Below, piece by piece: positions 18,773 to 27,172 of a DNA stretch of 64,000 nt; within the stretch, counting starts at the first letter, position 1, and every line of letters starts with the position of its first letter. The stretch is from the NCBI GenBank assembly GCA_963746325.1, contig CAVVBC010000003.1, forward strand, positions 1 through 64,000, read 5' to 3'. This DNA is from RPQJ01 sp963746325. GTDB lineage: Bacteria > Pseudomonadota > Gammaproteobacteria > Steroidobacterales > Steroidobacteraceae. A program made the position numbers and the translations under genes. The notes under the pieces are model-generated. The model had not been told where the DNA came from, ran no database searches, and worked only from the letters and a program-made list of their open reading frames with translations.

Positions 18773-19894
18773 ATGCATGAGCATCACGCGCATCGGTGTC
18801 ACGGAATCGCCCTCGCGGCGGCGCTCGTCGCCGTTGCCTCCGGGCCAGCCTCTGCGGCCGCGCCCACCGCCGGACCGCTGTTCCACGATTCTCACTTCCA
18901 CCTGACCAACTATGTGCAGCAGGGCACGGACATGGGCAAGTACGTGGACGAGATCATGGGCGACAAGGTCGGGCGCTCGACGGTCTTCGGCATCCCGCTG
19001 CAGCAGACCTGGTCGTACGGCAATTCGGGCGATTTCGCGCCGACGTACTACCTGCAGTCCGACGCGCCCCTTTACTACTACTCGTTCACCGATGCCTGGA
19101 TCGCCAGCCAGTACCTCAAGCTGAAACCGGAGCAGCGCAAACGTCTCGACCCGATGATCACCGGGTTCAACCCGGCAGACATGTATGCAGCAGATCACAT
19201 CAGGCGGGTTCTCGAGACCTACCCCGGCGTGTTCACCGGCATCGGCGAGTTCACAATCCACAAGGAGTTCGTCTCCTCAAAGGTCGCTGGAGACACGGCG
19301 AGCCTGACCGACCCGGCCCTTGACCGCCTGCTCGACTTCGCCGGCGAGGTGGGTCTCGTCGTAATCCTGCACAACGACATCGACATGCCGTTCGCCAAGG
19401 CAGGGGCGGAGCCCGTCTTCCTGACGCAGATGAGGGACCTGCTGCGTCGTCACCCGAAGACCACGATCATCTGGGCCCACCTGGGACTCGGCCGAGTTGT
19501 CCACCCGGTGCAGGACCAGGCGAGCAGCGGCACGGCCGAGCGCAGCCCCAGGTTCCGGGAAATCGTCGACTCGATCCTGAGCGATCCGGCGCTGAGCCAT
19601 GTCTATTTCGACATTTCCTGGGATGAGGTGGCGAAATACGCCGTGTCTTCGCCGGAGACCATCGCCAATACCGCGGCGATGCTGAACAAGTATCCGGATC
19701 GCTTCCTGTTCGGTACGGACAACGTCGCCCCGCCCGACCAGGCCGCACAATTGCGCGTCTACGACATGTGGAACCCGATCTGGGCGCAACTGACGCCCGA
19801 GGCAAGCCGGATGGTCCGCCTGGGTAACTATGAGCGGCTCTTCGATGCTGCGCGCAGGAATGTGCGTGGCTGGGAAGCTGCCAACGTCCGCTGA
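18773..19894 (+). CDS. Exported amidohydrolase (Amidohydro_2 family)
   Basis: An intact 373-residue TIM-barrel metal hydrolase. A signal peptide (ALVAVASGPASA) is followed by the metal-binding HxH-type strand FHDSHFHLTNYV, later EFTIHKEFV, VVILHNDID, TTIIWAHLGLGR and DRFLFGTDNVAPP, which supply the usual metal and catalytic His/Asp residues. The family hydrolyses or decarboxylates cyclic amides, lactones or aromatic acids; I cannot name the substrate. It closes the porin-glutaminase-porin set (57-base gap, GGAGAG before ATG 18773) and is followed by a strong terminator. Confidence 0.82.
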   Translation: MHEHHAHRCHGIALAAALVAVASGPASAAAPTAGPLFHDSHFHLTNYVQQGTDMGKYVDEIMGDKVGRSTVFGIPLQQTWSYGNSGDFAPTYYLQSDAPLYYYSFTDAWIASQYLKLKPEQRKRLDPMITGFNPADMYAADHIRRVLETYPGVFTGIGEFTIHKEFVSSKVAGDTASLTDPALDRLLDFAGEVGLVVILHNDIDMPFAKAGAEPVFLTQMRDLLRRHPKTTIIWAHLGLGRVVHPVQDQASSGTAERSPRFREIVDSILSDPALSHVYFDISWDEVAKYAVSSPETIANTAAMLNKYPDRFLFGTDNVAPPDQAAQLRVYDMWNPIWAQLTPEASRMVRLGNYERLFDAARRNVRGWEAANVR

Positions 19895-19938
19895 TCGGTT
19901 GCCAGGCTGACACCCCCCGCTGGCGCCCGATCATCCGG

Positions 19939-19972
19939 GGACCGGGACTCACCCAGAGTCCCGGTCCTGTTT
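19939..19972 (+). terminator. Intrinsic terminator
   Basis: GGACCGGGACTC (19939-19950) and GAGTCCCGGTCC (19956-19967) form a perfect 12-bp stem with a 5-base loop, followed by TGTTT. It lies 45 bases after the amidohydrolase stop and separates that unit from the DUF3302 operon. Confidence 0.8.
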
Positions 19973-20058
19973 GCCGAAGGCTGCGCCAGCGGTGAGCCGC
20001 TTGCCTTAAGCTTGGCCTCACGGCCGCGTCACGGTCTGGACCGCAAAGGATTTCACCC

Positions 20059-20625
20059 ATGAGCATTTCGTTGCTGCGACACGCAGTGCGCGCCCCGTGG
20101 CACCGTGCCGCACGGTCGGCGAGCCTGTTGGCGGCGGTGCTGGCCGCGCCAGCGGCACGCGCCTCGTTCCTGTCCGGGGACGCGCTCGCGACGGCGGCCA
20201 ACTACATGGCGATCTTCGTGATCATCGTGGTCCCGATCGCCGTGATCGTGCTCTTCTGGCTGGTGCATATCCTGCCCGAGAAGATCGCGCACAAGCGGCA
20301 CCACCCGCAGAAGGACGCGATCCAGGTCCTGTGCCTGCTTTCGCTGGTGTTCGGCGGCCTGCTGTGGCCGCTCGCCTGGCTGTGGGCCTACACCAAGCCC
20401 GTGCTGCACAAGATGGCGTACGGCACTGACAAGCACGAAGACTATGTCGCGGAGCACGTTGCGACGACCGCGGCGCGGCCAGTGCATGACGAGGTCGCGG
20501 CACTACGGGCTGAGCTCGACCGACTGGCTGCGCTTAGCGACACGCCCCGCGAGCTGGAATCGATCAGGGACCGGCTGGCTGCGCTCGAACCACGGCTTGC
20601 GGATCCGGCGGGGGAGGCGCGCTGA
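20059..20625 (+). CDS. DUF3302 inner-membrane protein (YiaW-like)
   Basis: 188 residues with a signal-like N-terminus, then two membrane segments (YMAIFVIIVVPIAVIVLFWL and VLCLLSLVFGGLLWPLAWLW) separated by HILPEKIAHKRHHPQKDAIQ, the conserved DUF3302 loop, and a C-terminal coiled coil (VAALRAELDRLAALSDTPRE). In Escherichia coli the equivalent yiaW is next to the membrane-fusion protein gene yiaV, as here. The stop overlaps the next ATG (TGATG). The role is probably structural, in an export or envelope complex; no biochemical function is known to me. Confidence 0.82.
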   Translation: MSISLLRHAVRAPWHRAARSASLLAAVLAAPAARASFLSGDALATAANYMAIFVIIVVPIAVIVLFWLVHILPEKIAHKRHHPQKDAIQVLCLLSLVFGGLLWPLAWLWAYTKPVLHKMAYGTDKHEDYVAEHVATTAARPVHDEVAALRAELDRLAALSDTPRELESIRDRLAALEPRLADPAGEAR

Positions 20626-21764
20626 TGGAACTCATCCTGCTCGGGATTTACAGCTTCTTCGTCTGGCTGGTTTTCTTCAAGTTCAAGTGGCTGCCGTGGA
20701 CGACGACCAGCCAGGTCACCGTCGCGGTCATCCCGATCGTCGGCATCGCGGCGCTGATCCTGTCGCTCAACGTATTCGCGCCGTCGTCTGCAGACGTGCG
20801 CGTCTTCAAGTACACGATACCGATCGTGTCGCAGGTCCGCGGCCGCGTGATCGAGGTGCCCGTCGTGGAGGGTAACCGGCTGGTAAAGAAGGGCGACGTC
20901 CTGTTCAGGGTCGACCCGACGCCGTACCAGCTGACCGTCAACAGCCTGATGGCGCAGTTGGTGGGCGCCAAGGGCGGCAACGAGCAGCTGCGGGAGCAAT
21001 TGAAGTCCGCCACCGGCAGTTCAGACGCGCTGCGCACCCGTATCGAACTGGCGCGCAAGCGCGTGCAGCAGAACCAGGAACTCGCCACGACCGGCGCCGG
21101 CAACAGGTTCGATCTCGAACAGGCGGAAGCGAACTTGCGCGACCTCGAGGCCCAGCTGGGCGCCGCGGTCGCCAACGAATCCCAGGTTCGCGCGCAACTT
21201 GCCGCGATCGTGGACGGTGACATCGCCTCGGTGGCGAAGATCAAGGCAGACCTCGCCAACGCTGAATGGGAACTCGAGCAGACCACGGTGCGTTCGCCAT
21301 GCGACTGCCATGTGATCAACCTGGCGCTGCGTCCTGGCGCGTTCGTGGCCGGCATGCCATTCAATCCCGTGATGACGCTCGTGGAAGCCGAGGGCCAGGT
21401 CGTAGCACTTTTCAACCAGAACGAGTTGCACCAGATCGAGCCCGGCAACTATGCGGAATTCACGCTGAAGACGAACCCGGGCCGAGTCGTCCGCGCCAAG
21501 GTCGACTCGATCATCTGGGCCACCGGTGCCGGCCAGATGCAGGCGACCGGGACCGTGCCGATGACCGGCGTGCTCAACTCGCCACCCAACCGGTTCGCCG
21601 TGAAGTTCGACATCAACCCGGAGGACAGCGCGCTGCTGGTGGCAGCAGGTGCGGCCGGCCAGGGGGCTGTCTACACCAACAGCGGCAAGGCGATCCATAT
21701 CCTTCGCATGGTGATCCTGCGCGTCGGCGCATACACGGATTACCTGGTCCTGAAGCTGCACTGA
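20625..21764 (+). CDS. HlyD-family periplasmic adaptor (membrane-fusion protein, YiaV-like)
   Basis: 379 residues: two N-terminal hydrophobic segments (LILLGIYSFFVWLVFF, VAVIPIVGIAALILSL), a split lipoyl domain (VSQVRGRVIEVPVVEGNRLV and TTVRSPCDCHVINLALRPG), and a long helical hairpin between them (about residues 110-215). These adaptors bridge an inner-membrane transporter and an outer-membrane channel. The ordering DUF3302-HlyD-outer-membrane factor suggests a tripartite exporter, but no ATPase, RND or MFS pump subunit is encoded beside it. It overlaps the DUF3302 stop by one base. Confidence 0.88.
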   Translation: MELILLGIYSFFVWLVFFKFKWLPWTTTSQVTVAVIPIVGIAALILSLNVFAPSSADVRVFKYTIPIVSQVRGRVIEVPVVEGNRLVKKGDVLFRVDPTPYQLTVNSLMAQLVGAKGGNEQLREQLKSATGSSDALRTRIELARKRVQQNQELATTGAGNRFDLEQAEANLRDLEAQLGAAVANESQVRAQLAAIVDGDIASVAKIKADLANAEWELEQTTVRSPCDCHVINLALRPGAFVAGMPFNPVMTLVEAEGQVVALFNQNELHQIEPGNYAEFTLKTNPGRVVRAKVDSIIWATGAGQMQATGTVPMTGVLNSPPNRFAVKFDINPEDSALLVAAGAAGQGAVYTNSGKAIHILRMVILRVGAYTDYLVLKLH

Positions 21765-21765
21765 C

Positions 21766-23199
21766 ATGAAGCGAACGCTCAGCAAGGCGTTGACGCTGGC
21801 GGTGCTGGTGACGCTCGCCGGCTGCGCCGTGGCGCCCGAGCCGAAGCCGTCGGACTACCGCAAGGAGGCGCTGCCTGCCCTGCAGCCGCCCGCGCAATGG
21901 ACGGCAGGGGAGGCTGCGGGCACGGTGGCCACCGGCTGGCTCGAGTCGTTCGACGATGCGCAGTTGCAGACGCTGGTCGCCGAGGCCATCGCCAATAATC
22001 CGGACCTGCGCGTCGCGGCGGCGCGCGTGCAGGTTGCGGCGGGATACGCGAAGTTGTCCGATGCGACGCTGTGGCCGCAGGTGAACCTGCTGGCGCGCGG
22101 CGGCGGTGACATGGGCGGCGACTCCTCTGGACTGCAGGGAGCCGGCTTGTTTGCCGACTGGGAACTCGACCTGTGGGGTCGTGTCCGCTCGGCGAAGGCT
22201 GCCCAATACGCGGTTTACGCGTCCGCCGCGGCGGACGCTGAATTCGCGCGGCAGTCCATTGCCGCGCTGACGGCCAAATCGTACTTCCTGGCCGTGGAGG
22301 CCAGCCTGCAGGAGCGACTGGCCGGAGGCATGGTCGCCTCGGCACAGGATCTCGTGGGCCTGACGGAACAGCGTGAGCGCGTCGGCAGGGGCGACGGTTA
22401 CGATTCCGCGTTGGCACGCGCCAACGTCGAGAGCTACCGCGACACGGTCGAACAGTTCAGGCTCGCGCGTGAGCAGGCGCTGCGCGCGCTCGAAGCGCTG
22501 CTTGGACGCTATCCCTCCGCCGAGGTTGCAGTGACCACCACACTGGCGGACCTGCCGGGCCCCGTGCCCGCCGGATTGCCTTCCGAGCTGCTTGAACGGC
22601 GTCCCGACCTCATCGCGGCGGAGCGGCGGGTTGCGGCCGCGTTCTACGGGGTGCAGGAAGCGAAGGCCGCGCGGTTGCCGCGCATTTCGCTCACTGCCTC
22701 AGTCAACGACATTTCGAGCGAGTTGTTCGTACTGAAGAGCCAGGAAAACCCGGTGTGGAGCGCAGGTGCAAGCCTGTTGCAGCCCGTATTCAGCGGCGGC
22801 GCGCTCAAACAGCAGGTTGCGATCCGGACGGCCGAGCAGCAACAGGCCGTCGCGGAGTACGGACAGGTCGGTGCGCGCGCGTTCAGCGAGGTCGAGGATG
22901 CCTTGTCCGCCGAGTTCGCCGCCGCGCGCCGGGCCGTCGTGCTCGGGCGGGCCACCACCGAGAACCAGAAGGCACTCGAGCTTGCGCAAGTGCGCTATCG
23001 CGTCGGGTCCGGTGACCTGCGCGGCGTGCAGCAACAGCAGCTGGCCCTGTACGCGGCGCAAACGGCGCAGGTGCGTGTCCAGGCGGAGCAGCTCGTCCAG
23101 CGAGTCAACGTGTATCTGGCGCTGGGAGGAGGATTTGCAGCAACCGCCCCGGGTACGCCCGTCGTATTCACCGCGCCCGGGCAGGGAGGAAAGCCGTGA
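21766..23199 (+). CDS. Outer-membrane efflux lipoprotein (TolC/NodT family)
   Basis: An intact 477-residue channel component. The lipoprotein signal ends LVTLAGCAVAP (lipobox Cys near residue 20). It then shows two OEP repeats (LVAEAIANNPDLRVAAARVQ and the second with LERRPDLIAAERRVAAAFYG), each giving long helices plus barrel strands. NodT-like motifs such as DLWGRVRSAKAAQYA and FSGGALKQQV are present. It starts one base after the HlyD stop, so it is the outer-membrane partner of that adaptor. The stop overlaps the GTG start of the asparaginase. Confidence 0.9.
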   Translation: MKRTLSKALTLAVLVTLAGCAVAPEPKPSDYRKEALPALQPPAQWTAGEAAGTVATGWLESFDDAQLQTLVAEAIANNPDLRVAAARVQVAAGYAKLSDATLWPQVNLLARGGGDMGGDSSGLQGAGLFADWELDLWGRVRSAKAAQYAVYASAAADAEFARQSIAALTAKSYFLAVEASLQERLAGGMVASAQDLVGLTEQRERVGRGDGYDSALARANVESYRDTVEQFRLAREQALRALEALLGRYPSAEVAVTTTLADLPGPVPAGLPSELLERRPDLIAAERRVAAAFYGVQEAKAARLPRISLTASVNDISSELFVLKSQENPVWSAGASLLQPVFSGGALKQQVAIRTAEQQQAVAEYGQVGARAFSEVEDALSAEFAAARRAVVLGRATTENQKALELAQVRYRVGSGDLRGVQQQQLALYAAQTAQVRVQAEQLVQRVNVYLALGGGFAATAPGTPVVFTAPGQGGKP

Positions 23200-24264
23200 C
23201 GAGTCCGACGGTGCTTGGTGTCCTTGGGGCATTGATCGCGGCAGGCGGTATGCACGGCTCGGCGCAGGCTGCGGACCTGCCCACGGTGCGTGTCCTCGCC
23301 ACGGGAGGCACCATCGCGGGTGCACAGGCGAGCGCCACCAGCTACGCCTACAAATCGGCCGCGTACGACGTTAACTCGCTGCTGAGCGCGGTGCCAAACC
23401 TCGACAAGCTGGCCGTCATCACGGGCGAGCAGGTCGCGAACATCGGCAGCCAGGACATGAACGACGAGGTCTGGCTCAAGCTCGCCAAGCGCGTGAATGC
23501 GGTTCTGGCCGAGCCTGGCGTCGACGGCGTCCTGATCACGCATGGTACGGATACGCTGGAAGAAACCAGCTATTTCCTGTACGCTGGTCACCAAGAGCGA
23601 CAAGCCCGTCGTCATGGTGGGCTCGATGCGCCCGGCGACGGCCGTCAGCGCCGACGGCCCAGGCAACATCTACAACGGCGTGGCCGTGGTCGCCGACCCG
23701 CGCGCCAAGGGCAAGGGCACGCTCGTCGTGCTCAACGACACGATCCACTACGCGCGCAACGTGATGAAGACCGACACCACCAGCGTACAGACCTTCCAGA
23801 GCCTGAACCGGGGTCCGGCCGGCGTGGCGCATACCGGGAAGATCCAATGGTTCGAGCCGATGGACAAGAAGCAGGGTTTGGCCAGTGAGTTCTCGGTGGA
23901 CGGTCTCGACAGGCTGCCGCGCGTGGATGTGATCTATGCGCACGCCAACATGAGTGCGGACCTGATCGATGCTGCCATCAAGAACGGCGCCAGGGGCATC
24001 GTCGTGGCGGGCGTCGGCGACGGCAACATGACCACCCCGGCACTCGACGTGCTGACGAAGGCTGCGAAGAGCGGCGTCGTGGTGGTGCGCAGCACCCGCC
24101 TGGCGGAGGGCATCACGCTCCGCAACAACGAAGTGAACGACGACGAGAAGGGCTTCGTGGCGTCGGGTGAGTTGAATCCCGCCAAGTCGCGCGTGCTGCT
24201 GCAGCTTGCGCTGACCAAGACCAGCGATCCGGTGCGGATCCAGCAGATGTTCTACGAGTATTGA
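23196..24264 (+). CDS. Type II L-asparaginase, exported (one frameshift)
   Basis: Hydrolyses asparagine (and often glutamine) to the acid plus ammonia in the periplasm. It has a signal-like N-terminus (LGALIAAGGMHGSAQA before ADLPTV). The first nucleophile motif is LATGGTIAGAQ (Thr), the second VLITHGTDTLEETSYF (Thr-Asp), and the C-terminus has GVVVVRSTRLAEG. Homology jumps one frame near 23578, from EETSYFLY to LVTKSDKPVVMVGSMRPATA. GTG 23196 overlaps the upstream stop (GTGA), indicating translational coupling with the exporter genes. The 3' end overlaps a convergent lipoprotein gene by 13 bases. Confidence 0.9.
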
Positions 24265-24686
24265 CGGCTCGAGTCAGCGTCGACCGCGGCATCGGCCGAG
24301 GTGCAGGTCGCGGTGATGGCCGGGCGGTCGGCCGACTGGCGCTCGAAGGTCGTGTCGACGGCATCGGTGCGGGTTTCGTGGACGGCCGATTCACGTCGGC
24401 CGGAAGAGTCGTGGGCCGGTCCGGGACGGTTGCCCACGCTGCCGCCGTCACCGGGCCGGTCCGGCGGCACGACGACGACTGGCGGATAACCCCCGGGGTA
24501 GTACCCCGGGTAATAGCCGCCACCGTAGTAGCCACCGTACCCATAACCGACGCTGACGCTGGTGGAATAGCCGCCATAGCTCGAACTGCTGCCGTCGCCG
24601 GCACAGCCAGCGAGCGTCAACGCAGCTGCAATCGATGTCACGAGCGTCGCAAGCCGGGCAGGAAAGCCATGGGTGCGGGTGATCAT
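24252..24686 (-). CDS. Glycine/tyrosine-rich lipoprotein
   Basis: 144 residues with a lipoprotein signal (LVTSIAAALTLAGCAGD, lipobox Cys near 27) followed by a low-complexity Gly-Tyr-Pro stretch (VGYGYGGYYGGGYYPGYYPG) and a Pro-rich VVVVPPDRPGDG segment. The C-terminal third is hydrophilic and has no recognisable domain; it may be shortened or frameshifted relative to homologues. The start ATG overlaps the VOC stop (ATGA), so the two are cotranscribed. It is probably a surface or periplasmic lipoprotein of unknown function. Confidence 0.6.
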   Translation of the reverse strand: MITRTHGFPARLATLVTSIAAALTLAGCAGDGSSSSYGGYSTSVSVGYGYGGYYGGGYYPGYYPGGYPPVVVVPPDRPGDGGSVGNRPGPAHDSSGRRESAVHETRTDAVDTTFERQSADRPAITATCTSADAAVDADSSRQYS

Positions 24687-25579
24687 GGCTGCGCCTCCGG
24701 GGTCGACACTTGCACGATGCCGACGGGGGCGCCCGTCGGGTCCGCGATGATTGCAACCGTTGCGCGGTTCATGGCGAGCGGCTCCAGCAGCACCTTGCCG
24801 CCCGCAGCCTTGGCGGCCGCTGCAGAGGCCCTGGCGTCGGCGACGCGAATGTACGGCAGCCAGGTCGAACTCGCCTCCTTGCTTTGCTTCTGCATGATGC
24901 CCGCGCGCGCGAAGCCGCCCGACAGCAGATGCAGTCCGCTGCGCGGACCATCGTCCGCGATCGGCAGTGTTTCGTAGCCCACGACCGAGCGATAGAAGGC
25001 CGCTGCCTTCTCGACGTCGCTCGTCCAGAGGTCGATCCAGTACCACTCGTTGACGTCGCCCGCGTAGTCGGCTGGATCGCCATTTTTCGAGTGGACGACG
25101 CCGAACACGACGCCCTCCGGATCCTTGAAGACTGCGGTTTCGCCGCGCTCGCCGAGCATGACCGGCGCGTACACGACCGTGCCGCCGCCCGCGGTGACCG
25201 CAGCCGTGGAGGCCTTGACGTCGCCGACGGAGATGAGCCCGACCCAGCGGGCCGAGGGGGTCTTGCCCTTCATCGCGCGCTGGTCGAACACCATGCCGCC
25301 GATCGGCAACCCGTCGGCGAGCGCGAGTGTGTACGTGTCACGGTCGTCTTCGCCGCCGTAGGTCTCGAAGGTCCAGCCGAAGACCTTGCCGTAGAAGCCC
25401 GCGGCGGCGGCAACGTCGGCCGTCACCAGGTCGCCCCAGACGAACCGGCCCGGCGTGTGCTGTCCGGTCGGGGGGTCGACGATCGGGGGCCAGTATCGAT
25501 CGCTCGCGTGGGCACTGAGCGTGAGCAGCACCGCAAGCGGGGCCAGCCACCAATGGCCCCCGGCGCCGACGACAGGCAA
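24683..25579 (-). CDS. Exported VOC-superfamily protein with two glyoxalase-like domains
   Basis: 298 residues. A signal peptide (WLAPLAVLLTLSAHA) precedes two tandem VOC/glyoxalase-bleomycin-resistance domains. Domain one (about 45-160) runs FVWGDLVTADVAAAAGFYGK to DPEGVVFGVV; domain two (about 175-295) runs WIDLWTSDVEKAAAFYRSVV to DPTGAPVGIV. Such tandem proteins are often annotated as extradiol-dioxygenase-like or hydroxylase-like, but the metal ligands are not obvious. The available start is TTG 25579; ATG 25593 would fit better but is out of frame by one base, suggesting an indel. The ligand is unknown. Confidence 0.72.
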   Translation of the reverse strand: MPVVGAGGHWWLAPLAVLLTLSAHASDRYWPPIVDPPTGQHTPGRFVWGDLVTADVAAAAGFYGKVFGWTFETYGGEDDRDTYTLALADGLPIGGMVFDQRAMKGKTPSARWVGLISVGDVKASTAAVTAGGGTVVYAPVMLGERGETAVFKDPEGVVFGVVHSKNGDPADYAGDVNEWYWIDLWTSDVEKAAAFYRSVVGYETLPIADDGPRSGLHLLSGGFARAGIMQKQSKEASSTWLPYIRVADARASAAAAKAAGGKVLLEPLAMNRATVAIIADPTGAPVGIVQVSTPEAQP

Positions 25580-25661
25580 GACAGGATCGAGTCATTTCGG
25601 CTGAGCCCCCGGGTGCGACCTGCACGTGCTCGTTCGACTATAGCGCGATGGCGCCACGCTT

Positions 25662-26546
25662 TCAGCGAGAAGCCAGCCGTTCGTGTCCGCTGTAGACATT
25701 GAACCGCTGGCCGCGCACGAAACCGAGCAGCGTCACGCCGAACTCCTTGGCGGCGGCGATGGCCAGGCTCGATGGCGCGCCCACGGCGCAGACGACTGGA
25801 ATCCCGGCCATGACAGCTTTCTGCAGCAGCTCGAAGCTGGCACGTCCACTCAGGAAAAGTATCGTGTCATTGGCGGGCAGCGCGCCAGCGAGGAAGCGTG
25901 ACCCCACGAGCTTGTCGAGCGCGTTGTGCCGACCCACGTCCTCACGCAGCATGAGCAGCTCGCCCGTGCGTGAAAAGAGCGCCGAGGCATGCAGGCCACC
26001 CGTCGACTGGAATGCGTGCTGCTGTGCCTGCAGCCGAGCGGGCAATTCGTCGATCAGGCTCGCGTCGATTTTGAAGCCTGCGGGTGGAGCGACGATCCGC
26101 GCGCCCGTCGCCAGCGCCTCGATCGAGGTCTTGCCGCACACGCCGCAGCTGGACGTCGTGTAGAAGTTGCGTTCCAGGCGCTTGACGTCGACGGCGACGC
26201 CCTCGGCCAGGTCGACACGCAGGGTGTTCGTCGCGCCCTTGCCCTTGCCGCAGTGATGAATCTCCCGCACCTGGTCGCGCGATTGCAGGATGCCCTCGGT
26301 GAACAGGAAGCCCACCGCGAGTTCGAAGTCGTCGCCCGGCGTGCGCATCGTGATCGAGACGGGACGATGCTGCAGGCGACCGTTCTCGGTCTGTCCCAGC
26401 CGGATCTCGAGCGGCTCTTCGACCGCGATCGCATCGTCGACCGTTGCCATCGACACGCCCCGTTCGTAGCGCACGATGGGCGCACGACCTTGTTCCGGAG
26501 TTCCGGCGAGCGAGGGCGGCGGTTGCTGACCCGGCGTGACGCGCAT
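25662..26546 (-). CDS. fdhD: Formate dehydrogenase accessory sulfurtransferase FdhD
   Basis: FdhD passes sulfur to the bis-MGD molybdenum cofactor of formate dehydrogenases. About 294 residues, normal length. The persulfide-carrying pair is in TTSSCGVCGKTS (CxxC). Other conserved blocks are VEEPLEIRLG, MRTPGDDFELAVGFLFTEGI, GGLHASALF, REDVGRHNALDKLVG, LSGRASFELLQKAVMAG and GFVRGQRFNVYSGH. ATG 26546 was chosen because it lies 14 bases after the soxG stop and fits the family. The location inside a sarcosine oxidase operon implies that formate from methyl-group oxidation is handled by a formate dehydrogenase elsewhere in the genome. Confidence 0.94.
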   Translation of the reverse strand: MRVTPGQQPPPSLAGTPEQGRAPIVRYERGVSMATVDDAIAVEEPLEIRLGQTENGRLQHRPVSITMRTPGDDFELAVGFLFTEGILQSRDQVREIHHCGKGKGATNTLRVDLAEGVAVDVKRLERNFYTTSSCGVCGKTSIEALATGARIVAPPAGFKIDASLIDELPARLQAQQHAFQSTGGLHASALFSRTGELLMLREDVGRHNALDKLVGSRFLAGALPANDTILFLSGRASFELLQKAVMAGIPVVCAVGAPSSLAIAAAKEFGVTLLGFVRGQRFNVYSGHERLASR

Positions 26547-26560
26547 GGCGCGGTCCGGCT

Positions 26561-27172
26561 TCAGGACCGAGGCGAGGAGTAGGGCTGGGGTGTCTTCACC
26601 TCGCAACCATACTCCGCGGCGGACAGCGCCAGCCACTGCCACAGGCTGTCGAAGTACGTGCGCACGACGAGCAGACGGTAGATGGGGTCGTCCGCGACCT
26701 GCCAGAGATGCACTGCGAGGTGCGATGCCGTGGTGACTGCGACATCTCCGGTCTTGAACGCGCGCGGGTGCAGGTCGATGGACATGCCCTTGGCGAGCAC
26801 GTCGCGCACCCGGGGGCCGCTCAGTTCGAGCAGTTGGCGGCTGCCGCTCTGGTCGAAGACCGATGCGTGCGCACCGAAGGCGGCGACGAGCCGGGCTTCC
26901 AGTGCAGCGTTGCCCTGTGGCTCGAGCGCAAGCCATTGGCCCGGCCCCGACCAGACGAACTCAATATCGCTGCCCGTGGACACCGCGGGCGTGGCGGGGA
27001 GCCCCACGCCGAAGGCTTGCTGCGCCGCCTGCGCGGCAGCGGCCGCGTGGTTCTTGCGTGCAAGCACGCTGGCCGCGCCAAAGCCGGTGAGTTCGCGCAC
27101 CGTGAGTCCCGCGGCAGAGTGCGTGCGGCCCAACCGACCCGGACGGTAGTCGAAGCGTGATGCGTCAGCCAC
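26561..27172 (-). CDS. soxG: Sarcosine oxidase gamma subunit
   Basis: 203 residues, intact. The GcvT-like small subunit of heterotetrameric sarcosine oxidase shows LTGFGAASVLARKNH-type N-terminus, EFVWSGPGQWLALEP, DQSGSRQLLELSGPRVRDVL and VHLWQVADDPIYRLLVVRTY with a final SLWQWLALSAAEYG. It starts at GTG 27172, overlapping the soxA stop by eight bases, which fits the standard soxBDAG order and translational coupling. Confidence 0.92.
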   Translation of the reverse strand: MADASRFDYRPGRLGRTHSAAGLTVRELTGFGAASVLARKNHAAAAAQAAQQAFGVGLPATPAVSTGSDIEFVWSGPGQWLALEPQGNAALEARLVAAFGAHASVFDQSGSRQLLELSGPRVRDVLAKGMSIDLHPRAFKTGDVAVTTASHLAVHLWQVADDPIYRLLVVRTYFDSLWQWLALSAAEYGCEVKTPQPYSSPRS

